Positions 52,823-59,261 of a stretch of DNA of 64,000 nucleotides are shown here, piece after piece. The position numbers were made by a program, and so were the translations under genes. Source of the stretch: Marinoscillum luteum (GTDB taxonomy: Bacteria > Bacteroidota > Bacteroidia > Cytophagales > Cyclobacteriaceae). The stretch spans positions 434,001 to 498,000 of the forward strand of contig NZ_JBIPKE010000017.1 of assembly GCF_044005705.1 (NCBI RefSeq), read 5' to 3'. The notes beneath the pieces were generated by a model. That model saw nothing but the letters and a program-made list of their open reading frames with translations. It searched no databases and had not been told where the DNA came from. Each line of letters opens with the position of its first letter. The stretch's first letter is position 1.

Positions 52823-54150
52823 TGACCAGCATATTGAGTTTTCATTTGCTCCAACATCTTGGTGGCATTGGTGTTTTCGGGGTTGAGCTTCAGTGATTTG
52901 TTGTAGTACTTTCGGGCCATTGGGTAATCTTCAGATTTCAGATACCCTTCTGCCAGGCTGTCCCACGCATTCCATGACTCTGGGTAGGCCTTTACAATGA
53001 GCTGAAAAATACCAAGGGCTGTATCTATCTCTGAGCCGTACAGGTACTTATATCCCAGTATATTGAGTGAGCCTTCACCGAAAATTTTCCATCCGGGGTA
53101 CTTTTTCTGCCAGGTTTCGAAAGATTCGCTGGCTGCGGCAATACCATTTTCTTTGATGAGATTGATAAACTCTTCCTCGGTAGGAGGGGTGTCATTTTTA
53201 CCGGTCTTTCGAGCAACTTCCGTCATGCGATCAAAAGGGATAATTGACCATGGATACAGCTCGCTAAGCCGCCTGAATACCATCAGACTGAGCTCTGACT
53301 GGTTGTTTTCCAGCAGCTCGTCACCATAGGCTTCCAGCTCACCAAAATTGACCATCTCTGCGGTCACGTTGCTAAGTTCTCTTTCAAAGCCTGAAAAATC
53401 CGACTTCATTCCGTCGCGACTTTTGGTGGTGACTGACATGCTTTTGAGTTTTTTGATGGCTTCATTTTCGTAGGCCATGAGTCCCTTGTCGGGCGACCAG
53501 TGGTCGTACTCCATATACCTCGCTACCCCTTTGGCGGCTTTGAGTCCGGCTATGCGTTGGATCATGTGTAATGCCCCTTCGGTGCCAGAAGACACCCCAC
53601 CTGACGTAATAATGTGTCCATTATCCACAAATTTCTCTTCTTCTATGACCGTAATGTTGGGGTATCCGCTTTTCAGCGATGCGATGGATCCGTGGTGGGT
53701 GGTGGCTTTGAGTCCATCCAGTAGCCCCAATCTGGCCGGCACAAAAGCACCGGTACATACTGTCAGCAGGTTGTCGGTTTTTGGTTCCAGTTCTTTCACC
53801 CAGGCCATGAATTTTGCATCGTTGAGGAGCACACTGGTTCTTCCTCCAGGGATCACCAGGATGTCGATCGGTGGTGCGTCATCAATGGAGTAATTGGGAT
53901 TGATGCTCAGAAAGGTTTGGCTGACCACCGGTTCTTTGGAGGGTGCCACGGTGAATACATTAATATTGGCCACATCGTTGGATCGGGCCGCAGCTGCAAA
54001 CACTTCGCCAGGGCCGGCAAAGTCAAAAAGCTCTACACCTTCGTGAACCACGATGGCCACATTGTAGGTTCTTTTCTGCTGCGCATCAGTCGCGCTAAAT
54101 TGGCTCAATAGTGCCAGTGAGATCAGGTAGTGAAGGGAGTTGGGACGCAT
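52819..54150 (-). CDS. Exported DJ-1/PfpI domain protein with C-terminal TPR
   Basis: The 443-residue protein has a signal peptide (about 1-23, ending TDAQ), a DJ-1/PfpI domain (about 28-225) with VVHEGVELFDFAGPGEVFAAA and the nucleophile elbow LLTVCTGAFVPARLGLLDG, and a C-terminal half with TPR-like repeats (about 260-440, ending in SWNAWDSLAEGYLKSEDYPM and the following AxKYYNKSLKLNPENT). DJ-1 domains outside the cytoplasm are uncommon. It is operon-coupled to a GlxA-type regulator that carries the same kind of domain. Confidence 0.87.
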   Translation of the reverse strand: MRPNSLHYLISLALLSQFSATDAQQKRTYNVAIVVHEGVELFDFAGPGEVFAAAARSNDVANINVFTVAPSKEPVVSQTFLSINPNYSIDDAPPIDILVIPGGRTSVLLNDAKFMAWVKELEPKTDNLLTVCTGAFVPARLGLLDGLKATTHHGSIASLKSGYPNITVIEEEKFVDNGHIITSGGVSSGTEGALHMIQRIAGLKAAKGVARYMEYDHWSPDKGLMAYENEAIKKLKSMSVTTKSRDGMKSDFSGFERELSNVTAEMVNFGELEAYGDELLENNQSELSLMVFRRLSELYPWSIIPFDRMTEVARKTGKNDTPPTEEEFINLIKENGIAAASESFETWQKKYPGWKIFGEGSLNILGYKYLYGSEIDTALGIFQLIVKAYPESWNAWDSLAEGYLKSEDYPMARKYYNKSLKLNPENTNATKMLEQMKTQYAGQ

Positions 54151-54265
54151 ATTTCAATAATTTAAGCATTTAAATGAATTTGAAATATGTTTACGGGCAT
54201 TTTGATTGTTCATTCAATAATGACCCGTATCACCCTATAGTTGGCCGGATACGTCCGATAAGGTC

Positions 54266-55486
54266 TTAAAAGTAAGAAGAAACTCCAAACTGTATCCCCG
54301 CAATGGCTGCTGGTGGATTGCCTAGTATATCCTGCTGCTTCATCATGCGATAATTGAGTCGGATGACCGTCTGGGCTGTAGGCCTGAAGCTCACTGCGGG
54401 TACAATGGCCCAAATGTCATCGGAGATGTTTTCACCTGTTTCCCGAAAACTGCCAACATTCCAGTCGACATACTCCAGACGGCAGGCGATATTGAGTGTT
54501 GCATTGTTGAACCCCAAAATGGTTCTGGTAAAAAGAGGCTGCACAATGTCAATGAATCCTCCGTGTTGCCTGTTGCCGAATTGCTGACTGTATGATGACG
54601 GTACGTCCACCCATATCCATGCATATTCGCCTACCAGGTAGGTTTTCGTAAGTGGTAATGTGACATTGAAGTCCACCGCCCATACATCAAGCCGCCGTTT
54701 ATTTTCCAGGATAAGGCCATCCTCCGTATGCGTATTGTAGATGCCCCCCATGTAGGAGAAACCAATCTCATTATTCTTGTATCTCAATGCTGTTTTTAAG
54801 GTAATCAGAGGCTCGCCATTGTTGGTTTCCTCAAACCGGTCCGCATTCGTTTTGGAGGCAGGCAGAAAGGTTCGGTTTTGATCATTTTCAATGATCGAGT
54901 TGTTAAAACCATTGGTAAGGTATCCTTCATAGCCGAATGCCCAATCGTTTTGGTAGTGCTTGCCATAAACACCAAATCCCACGTTGCTCCAGGTGGCAGG
55001 TAGCATTTGTTCCGCACTGAGTGGCCTGTCTACAAACTCCCACTTGGGGCCATCGTGGTTTTGATTGAAAGCGCCAATGGGGTTCATAATCACACCACCA
55101 CGGAGGTTAAACAGCGGGTGAAAATTGAAATCGAGCGCCGCAAACTCTATGGCGATCTCTTTGCCACCCTCTTCCAGTTCCAGTTCGGTTAGAAACTTGA
55201 TTTTCTGATGTACGGCGGAAGACATGAAGATCGTCAGTCGCGGTATTCTGAATGAATGTCCTTCTGTGAGGCCATCCTCACCCATATACTGATAGTCTGC
55301 TTCTATATATCCGCCTACCGCCACAGGGGTTTTTCCCACCTGCAAAAAGGGCCTGTTGTAGACAGCATCCATATTCATACCGGTGATGCTGGAGTCTTTT
55401 GGTGCTTTTTTTAGCAATGAGCCATCCATCTGGGCCCAGGTGGATAATGTACAAAAGAGTAAAGTGATGCTGTATAAATGTCTCAT
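54266..55486 (-). CDS. Outer membrane porin, phosphate-selective-porin type
   Basis: The 406-residue protein has a signal peptide (about 1-19, ending TWAQ) and a pattern of alternating hydrophobic beta strands from VGGYIEADYQYMGEDG onward, including FRIPRLTIFMSSAVHQKIKF and AALDFNFHPLFNLRGGVIMNP, and ending with an aromatic terminus (GIQFGVSSYF). It looks like a 16-strand porin of the OprO/OprP group, but the anion is not certain. It overlaps the Rieske gene by ATGA and is the last gene of the di-heme oxidase operon. Confidence 0.82.
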   Translation of the reverse strand: MRHLYSITLLFCTLSTWAQMDGSLLKKAPKDSSITGMNMDAVYNRPFLQVGKTPVAVGGYIEADYQYMGEDGLTEGHSFRIPRLTIFMSSAVHQKIKFLTELELEEGGKEIAIEFAALDFNFHPLFNLRGGVIMNPIGAFNQNHDGPKWEFVDRPLSAEQMLPATWSNVGFGVYGKHYQNDWAFGYEGYLTNGFNNSIIENDQNRTFLPASKTNADRFEETNNGEPLITLKTALRYKNNEIGFSYMGGIYNTHTEDGLILENKRRLDVWAVDFNVTLPLTKTYLVGEYAWIWVDVPSSYSQQFGNRQHGGFIDIVQPLFTRTILGFNNATLNIACRLEYVDWNVGSFRETGENISDDIWAIVPAVSFRPTAQTVIRLNYRMMKQQDILGNPPAAIAGIQFGVSSYF

Positions 55487-55917
55487 CGTAGGTCTATTTT
55501 GATTTGGTTGAAGTCTGCAGTGACGGGAAAGGTTCTCAGTGGCTGATCCGCAGGTCCGTTTTGTAATGCACCGGTATTGGAAAATTCACTGCCGTGGGCG
55601 GGGCACTGTAGTCGGTCGCCATAGGCCTGGAGCTCCGTGCCCTGATGGGTACATCTCATCCAGATGGCGGTATATTCGTTTTCTGAAAACCTGTAAACAC
55701 AGATGGGGTAGCTCAGCTCTTCATTCTGAACGATGATGTATTTCCTGTAATTCTCCTTTTTTTCATTGAAAAACTCACTTAAAGGAATATGGAGAAAGGA
55801 GTCGGAAATGGGAACATTGATGTGCCGCGTGCCTACACAGCCAGCCAGAAGACTAGCGCCGCTCATGAGGCTCAGGCACCCAATCCCGCAGGTTTTGATA
55901 AATTCTTTTCGTTTCAT
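55483..55917 (-). CDS. Rieske [2Fe-2S] lipoprotein
   Basis: The 144-residue protein carries the complete Rieske motif pair, MRCTHQGTEL (C89, H91) and LQCPAHGSEFS (C105, H108), which hold a [2Fe-2S] cluster. The N-terminus has a lipobox-like SLLAGC (cysteine 27), so it should be a small exported electron-transfer protein. It lies between a di-heme oxidoreductase gene (two bases away) and a porin gene (ATGA overlap), so the three are probably one operon with a redox role in the periplasm. Confidence 0.9.
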   Translation of the reverse strand: MKRKEFIKTCGIGCLSLMSGASLLAGCVGTRHINVPISDSFLHIPLSEFFNEKKENYRKYIIVQNEELSYPICVYRFSENEYTAIWMRCTHQGTELQAYGDRLQCPAHGSEFSNTGALQNGPADQPLRTFPVTADFNQIKIDLR

Positions 55918-55919
55918 AC

Positions 55920-57110
55920 CTATAGAGATTCCAGAAATTTTAAAAGCGCCTCTTGATCACTTTCCGCAAGGGCCTGAAACGCCAGCTTACTTTGCTCTGC
56001 TTCACCACCGTGCATATTGATGGCTTCAGCAATGCTTTTTGCCCTGCCATCATGCATCAGGAAGTATTGACCTCCCTGCGAGTTGGGTGATAGACCCAGG
56101 CCCCAAAGCGGAGGAGTTCGCCACTCATAAGTCTCGGCGCTGCCCTCAGTGACGCCATCATCCAGCTCAGGGCCCATGTCGTGTAGGAGCAGGTCTGTAT
56201 AGGGATAAAAAAGCTTGTTGGATAGGGCTTCGATATCTGAGGAGGGTGTTTTCCATTCGGGGATATGGCAGCCTGAACAATTGATGTTTTCGAAGATTTT
56301 TCGTCCGGATGTGATGATCGACTCCTGAGCGTTTCTGGGGATAGGTGCCTTGAGTGTTCGCAGGTAAAAAACCACATCTCGCACCGTCTTGTCGCTTACC
56401 TCCGGGTCCAGCGTGAGGCCGGTGTAGGTATCTGTGGGCTCGAAGGTAGAGGTGATCCCCATGTCCTGGTTGTAGGCGCTCACGGTCTGGTGAAGGAGGT
56501 CCACTGCCGCTGCTTTCTTTCCAAATCGGCCTATGATTTTTCCATTGAGTGGAGAGTGAAACCACTGCTGTTCAAAATAGGGGGGTGGACTAACGTAATT
56601 GGGCACTCCGGAGATGCCGTCATTGTCCAGGTCATCGGGATCAGCATTGTCCAGGATTTGCGCATCCGTGATAGCTGAGAGCAGTCCCAGTCCGGTGACG
56701 GCCGGTGGTGTGAAATTCATATAAGGTGTGCCTTCTGGAATTCGTTCAGGCTCGAAACCAGGGAGTGCCCGGTGTTGCAGTTGCGGAGCACCGGGTGACT
56801 GATGAGGGGTATCGGGTGCAGTTTGCCCAAACCTGGTGAGGGTGGTGAAGGGATGACCTTTGCCATCACCTGCATGGCAGCTACCACAGGAAGTGGCGAC
56901 AAAGAGTGGGCCCAGGCCATTTAGGGCAGTGAAGACTTCATCATTAAAAGCGATATCACCCGCAAGGAATTGCCGGTTTTGGGCGGGGGTGAGCTCAGTC
57001 ATCGGACCATCCAGTAGTTCACTTTCTTCAGGGGCTGGTGGGATGAGGCTTTCACAGCTTCCCATTAGGATCATGCAGCAGATGGTGATAAGGAGTTGAG
57101 GGTACTTCAT
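55920..57110 (-). CDS. Di-heme oxidoreductase, putative thiol oxidoreductase (DHOR)
   Basis: The 396-residue lipoprotein (signal ends LMGSC) has two CXXCH heme-binding motifs: CGSCHAGDG (about residue 75) and CSGCHIPEW (about 280). The overall pattern with LTPAQNRQFLAGDIAFNDEVF and FGKKAAAVDLLHQTVSAYNQDMG matches the DHOR/DUF1111 group related to MauG-type peroxidases. These genes often neighbour iron-uptake genes such as imelysin proteins, though none is here. It is the first gene of an operon with Rieske and porin genes and has a palindromic operator in its promoter. Confidence 0.9.
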   Translation of the reverse strand: MKYPQLLITICCMILMGSCESLIPPAPEESELLDGPMTELTPAQNRQFLAGDIAFNDEVFTALNGLGPLFVATSCGSCHAGDGKGHPFTTLTRFGQTAPDTPHQSPGAPQLQHRALPGFEPERIPEGTPYMNFTPPAVTGLGLLSAITDAQILDNADPDDLDNDGISGVPNYVSPPPYFEQQWFHSPLNGKIIGRFGKKAAAVDLLHQTVSAYNQDMGITSTFEPTDTYTGLTLDPEVSDKTVRDVVFYLRTLKAPIPRNAQESIITSGRKIFENINCSGCHIPEWKTPSSDIEALSNKLFYPYTDLLLHDMGPELDDGVTEGSAETYEWRTPPLWGLGLSPNSQGGQYFLMHDGRAKSIAEAINMHGGEAEQSKLAFQALAESDQEALLKFLESL

Positions 57111-57130
57111 TTTTAAAGTATTTAGAATTA

Positions 57131-57158
57131 CAATATTATAAATTTAGACTTGTCTAAA
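57131..57158 (-). promoter_or_regulatory. Promoter and palindromic operator of the di-heme oxidoreductase operon
   Basis: On the minus strand TAATATTG (57138-57131) is a likely -7 element. Directly upstream lies the perfect inverted repeat TTTAGAC-TT-GTCTAAA (57143-57158) in the -7/-33 spacer. The palindrome resembles DtxR/MntR-type metal-regulator sites; that identity is inferred. Confidence 0.6.
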
Positions 57159-57266
57159 AAAATAATAAAGCAGGTTATTTTAATTTTTTATTGGATATCT
57201 AATCGAATATGATTGAAGGTGAGAAGGAAGGAATCTAGGGGTGAGGGAATTATTTTTGTTTTAAAG

Positions 57267-57306
57267 ACTAATATTATTAGTTTTAATGCTAAAAATATTA
57301 GATTTG
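57267..57306 (+). promoter_or_regulatory. Palindromic promoter element of dinB, shared with dnaE
   Basis: ACTAATA-T-TATTAGT (57267-57281) is a perfect inverted repeat, and CTAAAAATATTAGATTT (57289-57305) follows after a short spacer. TAGATTTG (57299-57306) is a consensus -7 box. The same arrangement precedes dnaE at 59221. The box ends six bases before the dinB start, so the mRNA may be leaderless. Confidence 0.75.
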
Positions 57307-57312
57307 TGAACT

Positions 57313-58521
57313 ATGAATTCTATTCTGCATCTGGATCTTGATACGTTCTTTGTCTCTGTGGAGCGACTAAAGAATAGTGCGCTTGTGGGGAAGCCTGTGT
57401 TGATCGGGGGCACGAGCGATCGGGGCGTGGTAGCGGCCTGTAGTTATGAAGCTAGGCGGTTTGGAGTGCACTCGGCGATGCCCATGAAGCTGGCACGAGC
57501 ACTGTGTCCGGAGGCCATTATTGTGCGGGGAAATTCGGCTGATTACACTAAGCACTCCAAAATGGTAACTGATATTATTCAGGAGGCTGTGCCAGTGCTG
57601 GAGAAGAGTTCGATCGATGAGTTTTATGTGGATCTTACTGGTATGGATAAGTTCTTTGGGGCCTGGAAAATGGCCACTGAGCTACGTACCCGCATCGTGA
57701 AGGAGTCGGGGTTGCCCATCTCCTTTGGCCTTTCGGAAAACAAGACTGTCTCCAAGGTAGCGACCAATGAGGCCAAGCCCAATAACCATCTGAGGATAGA
57801 TTACGGTCAGGAAAAGCCTTTTTTGGCCCCTCTGTCTGTGAAAAAAATTCCAATGGTGGGAGATAAGACTTACAGCAAACTGATGAGTCTGGGGGTGCGG
57901 AAGATCTACACGCTGCAGCAGATGTCGGTAGATCTGATGGAGCGGGCTTTTGGGGCCAATGGGGTGACCATTTGGCGCAAAGCCAACGGGATTGATTACT
58001 CCAAGGTAGTGCCTTACTCTGAGCGAAAATCGATCTCCACGGAGCGCACCTTTGATCGGGATACCATCGATGTGGTAAAACTCAAAGGAATACTGGTGGC
58101 GATGACGGAGAACCTCGGATTTCAACTGAGGCGGGGAGAGAAGCTTACTTCCTGCATCACCGTGAAGGTGCGCTATTCGGATTTTAACACCTACACACTG
58201 CAGGCGAAAATTCCTTATACAGCAGCGGATCATGCGCTAATCCCCAAAGCATTGGATTTGTTTGATCGGTTGTATAATAAGCGGCTGCTGGTGCGACTCA
58301 TTGGGATTCGCATGAGCGACCTGGTCAATGGTTTTTATCAGATCGATTTATTTGATGACAGTGAGGAGCAGCTCAACCTCTACCATGCCATGGATGTCAT
58401 CCGTGACAGGTATGGGGATCGGTCTGTGATGCGGGCCTCGGGTATGCTGGCGAAAACCATTGGTAGGTGGAATCCTTTCACCGGGGAACCACCGCCGCTG
58501 CTCGCCAATAGGAGGAGGTAG
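57313..58521 (+). CDS. dinB: DNA polymerase IV (Y-family, DinB)
   Basis: The 402-residue translesion polymerase has the conserved N-terminus ILHLDLDTFFVSVE, AACSYEARRFGVHSAMP, the catalytic acidic pair in SSIDEFYVDLTGM and the helix-hairpin-helix thumb near VKKIPMVGDKTYSKLMSLGV. A little-finger domain follows (about 240-350). The active-site acids are all present, so it is a working DinB rather than an inactive ImuB. It is the first gene of a set with a Uma2 gene and a DnaE-type polymerase, a Bacteroidota counterpart of the ImuB/DnaE2 mutagenesis cassette. It has its own palindromic promoter. Confidence 0.95.
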   Translation: MNSILHLDLDTFFVSVERLKNSALVGKPVLIGGTSDRGVVAACSYEARRFGVHSAMPMKLARALCPEAIIVRGNSADYTKHSKMVTDIIQEAVPVLEKSSIDEFYVDLTGMDKFFGAWKMATELRTRIVKESGLPISFGLSENKTVSKVATNEAKPNNHLRIDYGQEKPFLAPLSVKKIPMVGDKTYSKLMSLGVRKIYTLQQMSVDLMERAFGANGVTIWRKANGIDYSKVVPYSERKSISTERTFDRDTIDVVKLKGILVAMTENLGFQLRRGEKLTSCITVKVRYSDFNTYTLQAKIPYTAADHALIPKALDLFDRLYNKRLLVRLIGIRMSDLVNGFYQIDLFDDSEEQLNLYHAMDVIRDRYGDRSVMRASGMLAKTIGRWNPFTGEPPPLLANRRR

Positions 58522-58587
58522 AATGTTCTCTCATAGGGATGAGAGATGTGTAAAAATAATTTTAAAACGTTTTATCTTTAAACTAGC

Positions 58588-59211
58588 ATGGCCACTCCAT
58601 ACAAAGTAAAGGAACCCCGAATTGATGATATTTCGCTTCTCGAGCCGGAGGCTACTTACTCCTATGCTGATTATCTGAAGTGGACTTTTGAGGAGCGCGT
58701 GGAGCTAATCAAGGGGAAGCTTTTTAGGATGTCTCCTGCACCACGGAGGACCCATCAGGAGATAGGGGTAGTCATGGGAAGTGAAATCTACAATTACCTG
58801 AAGGGGAAATTGTGTAAGGTTTATCATGCTCCGTTTGATGTTCGCTTTCCCAGTAATCAGGGAGATAGCGATGATCAGACCTTCACGGTTGTGCAACCCG
58901 ATCTATGTGTAGTTTGTGATCCTGCCAAGCTGGATGATGCCGGGTGCAAAGGCGCACCAGACTTGGTGGTAGAGATTCTTTCACCTGCCACTGCCTCCAA
59001 AGATCTCAATGAAAAGTATTACCTCTATGAAGAGCATGGTGTGAAGGAGTACTGGGTAGTATATCCTGGTGAAAACGTACTGGAGATCTATGAGCTTATA
59101 GATGGAAAATACATCTCTCGTGGCAAGTTTGTACGGGAGGATCAGGTGCGATCAAATGTGCTGAAGGGGCTTGTGCTCAACCTGGAGGATGTGTTTGAAG
59201 AGGTGAGTTAG
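58588..59211 (+). CDS. Uma2 family endonuclease-like protein
   Basis: The 207-residue protein belongs to the Uma2/DUF820 family, with a PD-(D/E)xK-like nuclease fold: RTHQEIGVVMGSEIYNYL, TVVQPDLCVV, GAPDLVVEILSPATASKDLNEKYYLYEEHGVKEYWVV. The acidic and lysine residues are present. Function of the family is unknown, and it is widely expanded in Cytophagales, so its place between dinB and dnaE may be incidental. It lacks the palindromic element of its neighbours and has 66 bases upstream of it. Confidence 0.85.
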   Translation: MATPYKVKEPRIDDISLLEPEATYSYADYLKWTFEERVELIKGKLFRMSPAPRRTHQEIGVVMGSEIYNYLKGKLCKVYHAPFDVRFPSNQGDSDDQTFTVVQPDLCVVCDPAKLDDAGCKGAPDLVVEILSPATASKDLNEKYYLYEEHGVKEYWVVYPGENVLEIYELIDGKYISRGKFVREDQVRSNVLKGLVLNLEDVFEEVS

Positions 59212-59220
59212 TATGTAAAT

Positions 59221-59258
59221 ACTAATAATAATAGTTATTACTAAAATTATTAGATTTA
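59221..59258 (+). promoter_or_regulatory. Palindromic promoter element of dnaE, shared with dinB
   Basis: ACTAATAATAATAG (59221-59234) and CTAAAATTATTAGATTT (59241-59257) match the dinB element at 12 of 14 and 16 of 17 bases, with a six- rather than eight-base spacer. TAGATTTA (59251-59258) is a near-consensus -7 box. It ends three bases before the GTG start. Confidence 0.75.
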
Positions 59259-59261
59259 CAT

